Positions 12,080 through 24,899 of a DNA stretch of 64,000 bases are shown here, piece by piece. The notes below the pieces were generated by a model. It was not told where the DNA came from. It did no database searches and worked only from the letters and a program-made list of their open reading frames with translations. This stretch comes from Cryptomeria japonica. Its lineage: Eukaryota > Streptophyta > Pinopsida > Cupressales > Cupressaceae. Location of the stretch: the NCBI RefSeq assembly GCF_030272615.1, contig NC_081415.1:512065873-512129872 (forward strand), read 5' to 3'. The stretch's first letter is position 1, and each line of letters starts with the position of its first letter. The translations under genes and the position numbers were made by a program.

Positions 12080-12290
12080 TTACTCCGGAAATATTTTGGC
12101 TAAAATGATGATCTCACCCATGCTGGGATTGTAAAAAGCCTCCTGGGTAAAGAAATAAAAAAATTAGTGGTGAGGATGCAAACCAATAAAATAGAATAAA
12201 GATGTAGAGGACATTCGGTACCTGGTGGTGTTGATTTTCTATTCTGAGTGCACCCCTTGCTCTCCTCATGGCATCGGTGCCCCTACTTCA
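12080..12290 (-). pseudogene. Possible last two exons of an unrecognised host gene
   Basis: On the minus strand, 12222 to about 12290 encodes RGTDAMRRARGALRIENQ... and ends CACCACCAG followed by GT. After a 79-bp interval with GT...AG ends (12143-12221), 12080-12142 continues in the same phase as EAFYNPSMGEIIILAKIF and a stop. Phase agreement across a plant-like short intron is the main support. Upstream in the same frame a TGA occurs within a few codons (a possible CGA change), and I cannot connect it to the gene-like frame around 12380-12480 (HFYNRNLNEIIKKLEG). I do not recognise the family. It may be a decayed gene fragment or chance. Confidence 0.3.
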
Positions 12291-13397
12291 CCCAATCATA
12301 AACTACTGTGAACAAATAAGATTTAGAAAACAAAATAGAAAAATATCACAATATCCTCAAATCCATACCATATTTGAAAGGATATTTTATGATCTCTACG
12401 TAGACCAGTTTGATGCCTTCAAGCTTCTTGATGATTTCGTTGAGGTTTCTATTGTAAAAGTGCAACTTGATTGTATTGCTTAATGCATCGCTTCTCTTTG
12501 TTTTGCTTCAATACGGTTTTCTGGACACGCAAGCATCCAACCGCTCCAGTAACTGACAAATAATTGAACAGGCATAAATATAAGGATAAGGTTTGGTTTG
12601 CACGTTCCTCCGTACGTGGATAAACATGCCAAAGAAAGCGGCTTTATTGCCGTTTAAAAAGTTGCTAGAGCTTAGTTAGTACTAAAAAGAAATGTATGTT
12701 CCACTATTCAAAGTTAGTTAGTTTTAACCACCTTCCATACCCAATACTCGCCAAATGTAACCAAAGTTTATCAATCGTTCTCTGCACAATTTGATGGACA
12801 TGTCTATGCCGACAGCCAGAAATGTTTACGTGCCTGAAAAGGTGATGCCGGAAATGTTTACACAGCCGGAATTGTTGAGAACCCGTGTTAGTGACTTTAT
12901 CAGTGGATTTTGGAAGTGTCTGCATAGTTTCATGAAACTAACAATTCACATTGAAGGCATTTTCTTTATATCGTATTAAATAAACCGTTTGAAAAGTGGT
13001 TCCAAGATTATAGTAGCTATAAAGCGGTTAACTATTAAATAACATTTAGGTAATCACCCACTTTCTATGTTATATTGTATTATTATTTTATAGCACGCTA
13101 GAGAACTTAACTGTTGAAATTTTATTGACTGTTAAAATTAATATATGTTGTAATTAATCATTTAACAGTAGTTGAATACTAAAGCTTTTGAAAATCCTTC
13201 TCATTTCATGGAAAAATACAAGGTGTTTTTTGTGCTCACCTTTTATATTTGTGATAAGACAAATTATAAATATGAAATACTCCAATGAATATGTATTTGT
13301 AATTTTCATATAACATTTACACGTTCTTATGTGCTCAAGCAACATTTGGTTATTTTTTTATTTACATGTGGACTATTTATTTATAATATATAGTATA
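12291..13397. other. No supported gene
   Basis: Short open frames at 12704-12979 overlap on both strands and show no domain. A minus-strand stretch at about 12365-12480 reads like coding sequence but lacks a consistent join to its neighbours. The rest is AT-rich. Confidence 0.4.
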
Positions 13398-13800
13398 AAT
13401 TTGTGGTAAGATTGAATATTATGTGCACAATTGCTATAACGACTATGAGACCCATTCAACTACTGATCCCTTTCCCCTAAACCACAAAGATGATATTGCA
13501 GTGTTAAGAAACGGAGAGGTGTTTCACAATTTCCTCGGAAGCAACAAACAAGTGGCGGAGCATTTCATTTTGGCTGAAGGGATTACCCATGTCCGCGGCT
13601 GCAAACCAATTGATGACGTCAGAGTGAGGTTGCATAAGTACACTAGAAGAAAGTACAAGAAACTCTGGAGTGAGTTCGTAGGTGCTTATTTGTCTAAGCA
13701 ATGGTTGCTTGCTGGGTTAACGGCCGCCGTGCTGCTAATTCTGATGACATTAGCGCAAGATTTTTGTCCTTTTTTAAATTGTGACCGCTATTCCGTTTGA
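13398..13800 (+). pseudogene. DUF247 family protein, C-terminal fragment
   Basis: The open frame encodes about 130 residues with the tail typical of plant DUF247 proteins: a LRNGEVFHNFLGSNKQVAEHF block, a VRVRLHKYTRRKYKKLWSEF basic stretch, and a single C-terminal membrane segment WLLAGLTAAVLLILMTLAQ, then a stop. DUF247 proteins are usually about 400-550 residues and mostly single-exon in plants; their role is largely unknown. The N-terminal three quarters is missing: the frame opens after a TAA at about 13395 with no in-frame ATG, only a GTG at 13423. I therefore call it a 5'-truncated pseudogene, though a last exon cannot be excluded. A polyadenylation-like AATAAA follows at 13927. Confidence 0.75.
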
Positions 13801-13930
13801 GTCCATTTTTTAATTGTCATCAGTGTTTACTTTGTGGCCAGGGTTTTCTTTAAAATTAGTTTTATGTACTGTTAAGTTTCAGACAGCTCTGTTGCTGTTC
13901 ATATTGTATAACTTTTTTTTGTTTCAATAA
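13801..13930 (+). repeat. 3'-UTR-like segment of the DUF247 fragment, repeated downstream
   Basis: The sequence after the DUF247 stop (AATTGTCATCAGTGTTTACT ... GTTGCTGTTCATATTGTATAA) recurs at about 15905-16000 and in part at 24915-24980. It ends near an AATAAA at 13927. It is either the shared tail of several DUF247 copies or an unrelated repeat that the gene acquired. Confidence 0.55.
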
Positions 13931-15889
13931 ATATAAAACTAGTACTTGCATCTAATAAGGTGTAATAGTTATACCAATAAGAAGATATGTTTCAGGAAAT
14001 ATATTAGAAGATAAGGAAATATATTTGTTATTGGTTGTAGAGGTCTATTATATACAATTGACACAATTTTAAAAAACATACAAAATTTTCTGTGGGTTTA
14101 ATTTTGTTACTATTAAAATAATTATATAGCTATAAATAGTTTTAAATAAAAATTGGAAAATCATATTAGAAAGTAAGTTAAAATATAAGCAATCATATTA
14201 AAAAATTAAAATAAGACATTCCTCAACATGTTTAAAAAATGTTTTTTTTGTTGTGTATAAACAATTTTTTGGGAGCAATTGGAGAAACTAACCTACAATA
14301 TTTGTTGCGGGTGATTTTCACTCTGCTCTAAATTTTTCATGTCGCTACATGTGACTCTTTCCTCTTTATGGCGAGCATAGTAATCTCTACATTTTTAGAT
14401 TTGCATTCTATCAAGTTCTATCACTTGAGAATCATCTTTCTTTTTCTCTCTACAAGAGGCCATGATCTGCATTCAAGAAGTGTTAGGTAAAAATACTAAT
14501 AATCACACGAGAGAGGCATTGTAATATATGTACAAAATATCAATATAATATGACTAAGTCATGCAATGTTGAAAGAAGTTGTTCCTACATATCTATACAT
14601 TTATACAAACATATGCATGTCATTACAATTGTTGTAATCTAAATGGCCTTGCTAAAACTATAATATAAGCATACAATGAAAAATTCTAGAAATTAAAATT
14701 TTGCATTTTATAATATAAGTAAACATGACATGTATGTGGAAATCTAAGCTTAGCAATTTACATATACATACTTCAACACTAAAATTTACATACTATTTCC
14801 TATTGGGATAACATGTTGAATAGAGTACAAGAGAAACAAAAAATATTGTAACAAGTAAATTTCCATTTTATGACATACATGTGTGTGGGATGCCTTTGGA
14901 GATTTAAACCAAGCAATTTACATATGTGCATCTTGAAACAAAAGTTTACATTCTAATGTTCCGAAGAGAATTTATCTTGTCTTATGTGTGTGTATCCCTT
15001 GTTATTGTATTGGGAGACATGCCCAATTTTTTATAGAAAAAATAGTGCTTGTTGGACACCTTCTTGTTTTTTGTGTTTAATATAGAGGTTTGATTTCTTA
15101 TTTTGTTTCTCATTTAACTTATATTCATAAACATTTTTTGGGTTACATATTTGCAAGCTGCATAAGTAGGTCAATAGTCATATTTTATTTACTTGCAAAA
15201 TATACAAAATTATTTTAATTTAACTTTGAAAAGACTTAGATTTAACTTAAATCATATTATCTACTTGGAAAATATACAAAATTATTTTAATATAAATTAT
15301 TGAAATTTATTTTGATTTAAATCATGTTTCAACTTGTTATCTTATAAATTTTTTCTTTATGAGAAACAGAGTTGAACTAACTTAGAAAACAAACTACCTC
15401 TACATAAGCACTTGATTCAAAACAAGAAAAACCAACATGGATTTAAAACAAGCCAAACCAGAACTGTTAAGAATTATATGTGTGACATGTAATCGAGCTT
15501 AAAAAAATGCACTTTATGATTTTCTCTAAGAAGAGGCTATTTGCTCTTTCATACAAAACACACATGTATCAAGTGCTCCTTTGTCAAGCATGGTGAAAAC
15601 ATGAAGTACAACTTAAAGTTAGAATTAAAGATTAATGTAAACTGAGAAGAATTGAAGATAAGACATATTGTAAGATATTATTCCCCTAATGTTAAGCTAC
15701 TTAATTACACTTTTATTTTTCTTAGCACACCCTTGGCATGTTACTGTTTTCTTTAAATTTGTTTGTCCCTAAGTGAAAAAAATGCTTTAAAAAAAAAGTC
15801 GATGAATTTTGGAACTTTTGAATGCTTTTTTTCCTGGCATCTAATTGGAGACAAATCCAGTGGCTTTGCCACCATATATATCCTATCGG
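13931..15889. other. No recognisable gene
   Basis: AT-rich DNA with no coding region I can support. A similar phrase occurs twice (about 14700-14770 and 14870-14940: AAGCAATTTACATATACAT-like), suggesting an old short duplication. The open frame at 15763-15957 overlaps the following repeat and lacks any domain. Confidence 0.4.
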
Positions 15890-17112
15890 CTAATTATCAA
15901 TGGTTCAATTGTCATCATTGTTTACTTTGTGTTCATATAGTATTTAGTTTCACCTAGTGTTAAGCTTTGAGAAGCTGTGTTGCTGTTCATATTGTATAAT
16001 TTTTTTTCTTATTTCTTGTTGCACTGAATAAAAAAGTAAAAATAAATAGTTTAATGGTGAAGGTAAAATTGGTTGTTGAAAAATGTGATATTTAAGTAGA
16101 ATGTTTAGATTTTGATTAAAATTTAATTTTGTTTATTAAATAAAAATTTCAAATCTTTTATAGTCCATATAAAAGTTAGGAATTTGTATGCATCTATTAG
16201 ATGCAATTTATTTTAGATTGTTTAGCAAATAAAGCATTTAACTATAATGATATAATTTATATTTAATTTTCTTATCTGATAATTTGAAATTTTTTTGTTT
16301 AAGTATTTTTCGTATTGATTCATGTTAGTGAACATTTAATACATAAATGACTTATTTTTCATTTTTCAAATTGTAGAAAAATTTATGACATTGTTCAACT
16401 TTACATTAATACTATTTTCTCTTCTCTACATGAGGAACTATTAGAACCGTCACTTAAAATTAGAAATGAATTCAATCAATAGTAGATACACCTAAAGAAA
16501 CTAAATTAAATAACTTTTTAAAAGTCAACAAATATTTATAGCATGCTATGACAAGTTTGACTTTGTATGTTGTGGAAAATGATATATATTACTTATTTGA
16601 CAAGATGTTTATCGTTGAACTTATTGATACTTGATGAAAAATGGATACATGAACAAAAGTGTGTTCTAAACATAATCACAAACAATGATAAATTATGTTA
16701 TTTTATGATTGAATTTATTTAATTCTAACCAGAGTAGACCCACCAAAGAAAATATAATTTGAATGAGGATGAAAACTCTTTTTTTTGTATTACATTGTGA
16801 TTTTCAAGTCTCCATTCGCACACCAAGAAAGTTTGGCTAATATAAAATTCTTGCGAAGAAGGTGTCATTAAATGAAGACTTTTCCTCAACATTTAAGAGG
16901 GATAGCTGTGATGTTTGACTTAAAATGTTCTCATAAGTTTTTTAGTTCTTATATTTCAAAGTAATATTAATCAAATTCCAAATACTTAATTAGAGTAAAA
17001 GACATATATTTGTAATATAAGTTTACCCAAAATATATAAATACTACTTGTAAAATAAAACATTCATTAATTCCTAATTTTAAGATTATTTAGTTACTATT
17101 CATTTAATATAT
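15890..17112 (+). repeat. Dispersed repeat, copy A
   Basis: This stretch matches 24900 to about 26000 in order: the 3'-UTR-like segment, a TGAACATTTAATACATAAATGA word, AGAAATGAATTCAATCAAT, the TTTGACTTTGTATGTTGTGG word, the TCCTCAACATTTAAGA word and a final TTCATTTAATATATTA. From about 16489 onward it also matches the adjacent copy B. I see no LTR ends or coding content; the type of repeat is unknown. Confidence 0.7.
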
Positions 17113-17280
17113 TAGGTACACGTAAAAAAACTAAATTATATAACTTTTTAAAGGTCAACAAACATTTTTTAGATGCGATGACAAGTTTGACTTTGTATGT
17201 TGTGGAAAAAGACATATACTATAAATTTGACAAGATATTTCAGGTTGAATTTATTACTACTTAATGAAAAATAGATACAA

Positions 17281-17295
17281 GAATAAAAGTGTGTA
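17281..17295. repeat. SINE target-site duplication, left copy
   Basis: GAATAAAAGTGTGTA, identical to 17636-17650. The unoccupied version is seen in copy C at 25506-25520 as GAACAAAAGTGTGTA. Confidence 0.9.
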
Positions 17296-17635
17296 TTTTT
17301 TTTTTGATTGATAATTGGCCGAAGCCTTAATAGCTTTTGACTGGAGCTATGAACCAGTGGGGACACAGTAGGGGGCCCCATCCCCATTACATATCTTTGA
17401 ATTATTATTATTATTATGTTTGATTAGATTGACCCCAAGACCTTCCTATCCTATGGAAGGCCAAGAGTCGTAGCTTATAGTTCCATTAGATTGACCCCAA
17501 GACCTTCCCCATCCTATGGAAGGCCAAGAGTCACAACTTAGAATTCCACTTCAAATGTCCCTATCAGGAATTGAACTTGGGTCTCCACACTGAGAACCCA
17601 GTGTTTTAGCCAGTTAAGCTCAACCCCTTGGACTA
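17296..17635 (-). mobile_element. tRNA-derived SINE
   Basis: A 340-bp insert absent from copies A and C of the surrounding repeat. It is flanked by exact 15-bp duplications (GAATAAAAGTGTGTA at 17281-17295 and 17636-17650). On the minus strand it begins with a tRNA-like head: an A-box-like GAGCTTAACTGGCTAAAAC and a B-box-like AGTTCAATTCCT about 40 bp later, the internal promoter for RNA polymerase III. It ends in a run of A at its 3' end (plus-strand T-run at 17296-17305). Its body holds two copies of a roughly 63-bp unit (17421-17483 and 17484-17549) with CCCAAGACCTTCC. It would have been copied by a LINE reverse transcriptase. Confidence 0.88.
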
Positions 17636-17650
17636 GAATAAAAGTGTGTA
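17636..17650. repeat. SINE target-site duplication, right copy
   Basis: GAATAAAAGTGTGTA, identical to 17281-17295. It is followed by TTAATCATTATTGC, as in the uninterrupted copy C. Confidence 0.9.
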
Positions 17651-18320
17651 TTAATCATTATTGCAAACAACGAAAAATTATGTTATTTTAAATATGAAAT
17701 TATTTTATTTTAAGTAGAGCAGACCCATCAAATAAAATAAAATTTGAAAGAGGAGGACAAATCTCTTTTTGTATTGAATTCAGATTTCAAGTCTCCATTT
17801 GCATGCCAAGAACGTATGACTAATACAAAAATTTAGCAATAATTGAAGAAGGTGTCATGAGATGAATACTTTTCCCCAACATTTAAGAGGGATACCTCTC
17901 ATGTATGAATTAAATTATTCTCTTATGTTTTTTATTTCTTATATTGTGAATCTATACTAATAAAATTCTAAATATTTAACTAGAATAGAAAACATATATC
18001 TCTACTTAAAATTTACCCAGTTTCTATAAATGCTTATTTATACAATAAAAATGATAGATTCATTAATTACTAAATTTAATATTCTTTAATTTCTACTTAT
18101 TTAATATACTAAATTTCTTAAATAATTTATGTCATAAAAAATACTAATTTATTTCAAATCATTCAATTTATGTTCAGTATTTTCAAATTTTCCATATATT
18201 ATAAATCCATAACTAAAGAGGGACCCAGTGAGTCTCCCGAGTCTCCAAACATAGAGAAAGATCATATAGACTTAAGAGCTAGCAATCGCAATCGCATGTC
18301 TATAAAAAAAATAGTTCTGC

Positions 18321-18990
18321 TATTGTTATATGATGTGTTTGTGTATAATTGTTATTGTGTGATATGTTTGTGTATAATTGACATCTTTGTAAGTCAAAGC
18401 ACTGCACATTGACCTGCATGACTTTGTAAAATAGAAATAACATACTGTGTTATTCTACCTCCCAATAAATAATCAACATGCATTAGTTGTAGATGTGTGG
18501 CGTTGCAGGATTATCGAAGATAAGGATGAGAGGATGAGAACCACTTCAGAGGCATTAATAATTGTGCAGATATTGAAATTTTATGCTCGGGAAACTAAAT
18601 ACATGTAGAGGTTACTCTATACGAGGAAAAATGAATGTAGCTGGCTCTAATCTATTTATATATTAGAGCTATTGTTATATATGTTTTTTGGGTAACTACA
18701 AAAGTCCTTCGAGAACCAACACATCTGCTTCCATTAATAATTTATGCACTAGCTCTGTCTACAGTATCGCTTGACAAAATTGTGAGCTTTTAGGAGATGG
18801 AAGAGCTTCAATGTACAGCAGTAGAAAGAACAAAAAAGAGGCCAAACAAAGAAATAATTGACATTTGTGCCAATCAAATAATTTCAAAGAACAATTTTAA
18901 ATGATTGCAAAAATCAAATATCATTTTTAATGCATACTAAATTGTAATTTATCTTTAGTATTATTTTTCCTAAAAAATTTTCTAGCTGCT
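18321..18990. other. No recognisable gene
   Basis: Mixed AT-rich DNA with no supported open frame, repeat or RNA gene. Confidence 0.4.
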
Positions 18991-19370
18991 TTAAGAGCAA
19001 GAGAATTTGTGCCTTTTTCTACACCATAGGGGTGCCTTGCGCACCCCAATGGCATACATGGAATTGTTCCATTCATTGGATAGGAACTTGTAAAGGTCCC
19101 TAGCCTCCTGCTTGTCCTCCTCTGTGTCCGCAAAACATTCCCTCAACAAAGAGAGGGTGAGCGTCGAGCTATGTAACACCTGCACATGGAATTTGTTAAG
19201 GCCAGTCATTTGGGCTTCCCAAGCCTCCATCTTGTTCCTGAGCCGGTTGACATCCTCCTTGATAGTCTACACATCAAGCACAGGGCCGAGGTTTTCAATC
19301 CTCTGTGTGATGTCCAACACATCCCTGCTCAACTTTTCCATTTGTTGAAGAGTAGGGACACCCTGGGTGC
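18991..19370 (-). pseudogene. Fragment of an unrecognised coiled-coil protein
   Basis: On the minus strand one frame reads from about 19370 through LSRDVLDITQRIENLG, an in-frame TAG, then VNRLRNKMEAWEAQMTGLNK and ECFADTEEDKQEARDLYKF to a stop at 18991. The first half is a heptad-like coiled coil. Codon composition is far more GC-rich than the flanks, so this was coding DNA. Upstream the frame shifts (a related reading of KEIVETTDDMAPRVSLL lies at about 19370-19440). I do not recognise the family; a retrotransposon gag or a host gene fragment are both possible. Confidence 0.4.
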
Positions 19371-19650
19371 CATGTCATCTGTAGTCTCAACGATCTCTTT
19401 GGGCACACCTCCAACAAGGGAGTTTGGTCTAGAAATCACATATATCGGATATCATATTGAGGTATTGTTTATTGATTAGTTAAGACTCAAACCTCATCTT
19501 TTATTTATTGTGAGAGTACTCTTAGTACTTTTATGACAAGTGTATCATGAACTTAATTTTAACAAAAAAAATTCATTTTAACTAATCATTTATAGAATAT
19601 ATTAATTAATTGAAATAACACCTATTTAGTACTACAAAATATTTCATAAA

Positions 19651-19736
19651 TCAATTGAAAAATTAAAAATAAATATATACTTAAATTGTCCCATCAATTG
19701 AAAATTAAAAAATAAATATACACTTAAATTGTCCCA
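19651..19736. repeat. Tandem pair of a 43-bp unit
   Basis: TCAATTGAAAAATTAAAAAT...TTAAATTGTCCCA is followed directly by a second copy with a few changes (19694-19736), then a third start TCAATTC. It is a small local duplication. Confidence 0.75.
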
Positions 19737-22700
19737 TCAATTCTCTTTACACTAAAACATATTTTCTCACAATTAAATCTGATACTCAAAGCACAAAATA
19801 TATGATAAAATCATACACAAAGAAATTACACAACTTATTGCTAATTTGTATTCACTAACCTTCATATTTTTTTGTTACTACATACACATAATTTATTTGG
19901 GGTTCTTCTTCCTCACTCTAGTTTTTGATGTACATCAATTTGCAATGTTGTTGTGTATATATTCTTATGGTAAAATAGCCTCCTACATTGAAGAAGAATT
20001 TTTAAATTAAACAGCCACGTATATTAAATAAATTTGAAAATTTTAAGTGTGGAGACCTTTAAAACTAATTTAATATGTTACTCATAGAAATCTATATGAA
20101 GAGAAACAAAATGTGGAAACAGAAATTGAATATTAATATTGATGTATTATTAAATTTGGATGGCTCACAAAGTTTGATGGTCCTTTCAAGTAGTTCTTCA
20201 GATTGGAAAAACATGAGAGGAACCTCTACCCATTCATGCTTTCCTAACTCTTGACCTTTATGTCCTATTCTTTCCATGATCTTAAAATCAATATTCTTTT
20301 CATCATCATATCTTAAAAAATTGTATATTCAAATATATTATCACTTTCCTCAAAAAAAACTTCAATAAAATTACACTTACCAAATAAAGAACATAAATCT
20401 TATGTAACACAAAAAACATCACAAACTAATGGATTTGACCTTATACATTCATTGCATGCTACTATTGATCATTCTCCTCTTTCAATTTTAATATTTCTTT
20501 TTTCTAATCTATTTCCATGAAATAACATCTCCTTTCATACCCCTAGTCCACTGGGTTTAAAAACAAGTTAAAAGGGCTCCACAAGATCATTTAATCAAGT
20601 AAACATACCTCAGTAACCATTGGTTTCATCTCCTCTTAACTTAGTTTTGATAAATTGCATCCTTCAAGAGATATGTCACACTACTTCTGCACTAATTAAC
20701 TCTATTTCATGTTGTTATCTACTCTTCCACTTCAATTTACCCTCCTGGTTTCTATGTTCTTCAGACTGAAACTTTTATGCTACAGTTATTAGTTCTAGAA
20801 CCTCATCCTTACATGCATTTTCCATTTTTAAAGTTACAACTTCCATATTGTTCTCATTCTCCTTTACATATTGTTGCTCATTAGTAGCATGCACAGAGCT
20901 GTAATGTTTGCATTGAGCATTGACATCATGATCTCTAATTCCAAACTGAGACTTCTTGTTATATTTTTTGTCTAGAAAAATTCATTGTTATGTTTCAAAA
21001 TATTTTTTATTGTAGACCAATTTCTCTATCATGGCTTATTTGATTACAAACTTATTACCAAATATAATGCATTTTGTAGGTTCATTAGAGAAAACAATCA
21101 AAAAGGCCACGTGGAAGCTCAAAACAATCACAAAGTCCAGAAAGAAATTGAGTCATAAAATGCAAATTAAATTAAACAATTTATTACCACTGTACTATTT
21201 TTGTATATAGTTAATTGACAAACAATGTTCAGAACAATTACGTTCAATTTAAGTTCCATGTAAATCAACTAACAATGGTCAAGAAATATATGTCAATATA
21301 TATATACATATTTATTTCTTTTGCTTTCTTTTGTAGTGTTTTGTCTATGGCTTTAGTAAATATTGCACATAATATCACTATTAACTTGTCCTTTAGTCCT
21401 ACACATTCTTAGATGTTTCTTTGTCAAATTCTTTTCAAATCAATGTTTATTTGGCAAACTTACAATCTAAATATTTTATTGGAGATTGATAAAGCAAATA
21501 TATAGTCGAATAAACTGTTTCAGGCCAATATGAATTGTCCATGTTTATGCTTTTTAGCATGCAATCAAATACATTGCTTAATGTATCTTGTGTAAACTTA
21601 ATTTTAACCATTCAATGTCTTTAGTAGATTTGACATTCTAAGGAGGCTTATTTTTCTTTGCAACATAATTTACAACTACTATATGTGATTGCAAACCCTT
21701 GATTTCATCTTCTTTGGTAGCTTCAAGACTCACCAATACACCTAGGACTGGAAACTTTTCTTTCTTAAAATGTAGCTTCAAATCTTCAAGTGACTTTCTT
21801 AAAATATTAAATATTAAATCTTCAAACATTTAATAATTCAACAATTTTAATATTTTTTTGATTAAAGAGGAGATCTCTATAAACCATTGAAATAAAAAAG
21901 AATTACAGTAAAATTCAATATAGACTAATAAGGTTAGTTACAAGAAACATCCATGTCCATGAAATGAAAGAAAGATAGTTAGCCAAAGGCCCAGTCATTA
22001 AGTCAGTATGAAATAGACCTTTATCCTTGTTTGTTTCAAGAATATTTTTTTTCTTATCTAGATTTCCTCTAGAACCTTAGATTTAATTTTGTTCTCTCAT
22101 TTAATAATAAAAACTTAATGGTGTGAGAAATTATGTATCCATATACAAAGAGTAGTCATCTAATTAGTTTAGAGTTATATGAGATCTTTTGTACACTTAT
22201 ATTTTATTTTTGTTTCATTTAGACATGTACTAGAGATTCTCATAATCTATTGTACTAGATTTTACTTTAAGTCTCATTGTCTTTTGTAATAACTTTCTAA
22301 ACATTAACATAATTTAAATTTGATTAAAACAATATTTAGTAAAAACACTAATTTTCTAAAATTAGATCAAAGGTGAATTTATGACATCTAATAGTTCTCC
22401 ATAACTTTACATATGACTGAGAGAAGTATTGAAACACATATTTCTGCATAAATTGACATTATTATTAATGTTACAAATAATTACAAAAGACAATGAAACT
22501 TAAAACGAAATCTTGATCAACAAATTAAAATAATACTTATTACACCTTAAAAACAAAAACACAATATACAATATACAATAGATTTCATATAACTTTAAAC
22601 TTATTCAATAACTAAGAATACCATTAATATGTTTCAAGTGGATTTTGACAACTCCAAAATCCTACTTTCTATGTTTAGTATGAAAAACACTATACAATAC

Positions 22701-24899
22701 AAGTTTTAGGTCAATGTTGAATAGAATAATAGACGTAATAATTCTGAAGTTAATAGAAGCATTGGTATCTTTGAATTTATATATTAATTATTAAATTTCT
22801 GGTAAAAAGTTTACAGTAAAAGGACATTGGTAACTGTGAGTCTCATGAGGAATACAAAGTATCTTGTATGAAATAGGTTACCACCATTACATTCTTATTC
22901 CAAATAATAATTTCCACGTAGTGGAATCTTCACATATTTTATGAGATATCAGGAATTGTTTTAAATTTTCTTCTTGTGTAACAGTGTGATATGCTATTAA
23001 TGTATAAATTGTAGAGAGTTTTATATTTAGTGAATAATTTTTTTTTCATACATAATAGCATTTAATAAATTATTTATTCATTTATTAAATTTTTAACAAT
23101 GAAATTTAATATGGAATTAATATATTTAATAGTTGATAACATTTCTTTATTAGTGATTAGTTAGTTTATGGGTAGTTTAGCTAAGCATTTCAGAATTATC
23201 ATTATTTGTAAAGAGTGACTTTGTTCTAATTAGTGTTGTTGTAAGATGTGTATGATATGAAAATATTTGACATTTATTTAAAGTCTAGTGATATGTAAGT
23301 CATGTGAAACAAATGAATCTAAGTAGACCTATCTATATTTCTAGACAAGATACACTTGATTGATCTTAAATTGATTATGAGTTATAAACATGAAATCTAC
23401 AATTTATACAATTTATAAATATTGAGCAAATACAATTGACATGTATACTCAGTGGTATAGATGTATGGTATTTTTTCTACATGGCTCTGGAGTTGTTCTA
23501 TTACCCTTATCAAATTTACCTTATCATACTTGATTTGAGTATGATTTCATACTATTTTACTTTGCATCGACTCACATACCATCACTAATATGATTCTGAA
23601 TGTAAATATGTTTATATAAATTTAAATTAAGAATTTAAATGACAAATAATAAATTAGAAATATTATTAAGCAGAAAGGCTTCTTATATTGACAACAAATA
23701 TAAATTAACATTTTGAATTTTGAATAAATTTGATATCTATTAATTAGACTAATATTCATAAATAATTTGTAAGTGACAACTTATTTCTTTAACCAAAAGA
23801 TATTAATAACCCAATTTTAATAAATTAATCATTTCCAACTATGTCAAAACAGTTACTTTGTTGCATACTAGTAAGGAATCAAAAGTGAACCATTACATGA
23901 TGAGTTTGGTAACATGAAAGCTGATACATTAAACATCCATACCTGTCCTGCATGTAACTATTCTCCAGCAATGACCTTGTTCTTCAAACGACATACAGAT
24001 TAATGTAATTGAGTATACAGATTAATGAAATTGAGTATGAAAAACTGATTTTATTATGAAATCCTGAAACATGGTGATTTATACCAGTCAACTTCAAATG
24101 ACTTTTGGAATGGCTAAACTGGTTTATATAACTCTATAAATGAGCTTGAATTTGGTGTCATGTACAATTAAACTTGTAGGAGATTTCAGCTTTCCTACAT
24201 ATTATTTTAGCAATTCAGAAAGTCTATTGAAATTGACTAGTAAAAAATTATCATATTTAAAGATTTCATAATAAAATCAATCCCTGCCATCGGTGAAATG
24301 CATCCAGCTGTCCCTGTCCTTGAAACACTGTGTACCTGCCAGGAACCGTGTTAACCCTCTCCCGCTTCCAACTTATTTACGGAGCTGCTTATCTGTGGAT
24401 GTGGCACAGACTACAGTTGGCAAACTCTTCAACACCCACATGTAATCTGCATGAGAAAAATAGAACCCAATTGCCAACTGTTCGTTTATGCCATTTTTGC
24501 TAAGCCTCCTGCAGAAACGGTGATCACCAAAAACGAGTAACTTCAGACGTCACTTTGGAAGTTGTGCGTTCTCTTGCATTGGCTTCTGCGTTGCCTCCTC
24601 GTCGGCCATCGACAACCTGCCAAAGCTCCCACCTTGCAGAGGAGTGTTAAAACTCGATCACATAGTTTTGTCAAATTGGGAATTAAACCTAACATATTCT
24701 TGACACAGCACAAACAAAGGCATGCTATTGGCCACCCAAACATATGATTAATCACTGTTTAATGCAAAGCCTCGCCAATAGTTCCATGCGGGGCAGGAAC
24801 TAATAAATATTGATTTGTGACTTTTTCTCATGTTTATTCTTCAGCCATTCTTTCTTCCTCCTCTTTCAGTCTGAGAACACTTTCTTTGACGGACGATAA
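19737..24899. other. AT-rich DNA without a supported gene
   Basis: Small open frames such as 21638-21829 (minus) and 24543-24755 have no motif I recognise. The stretch 24290-24790 is richer in G+C and could hold remnants of a gene or promoter, but overlapping frames on both strands prevent a call. No RNA genes or long repeats were noticed. Confidence 0.35.

Larger units (their letters stand above)
17113..18320 (+). repeat. Dispersed repeat, copy B (tandem duplicate of the end of copy A)
   Basis: It begins TAGGTACACG, matching copy A from TAGATACACC (16489), a shift of 624 bp, so the last part of copy A is directly duplicated. Copy B continues further, through CTTAAGAGCTAGCAAT at about 18270, which matches copy C at about 26130. 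A SINE interrupts it at 17296-17635. Confidence 0.7.

Noticed and set aside
24543-24755. Possible gene in a locally GC-richer patch
   Set aside because: Open frames overlap on opposite strands with no recognisable motif; kept only as unannotated DNA.
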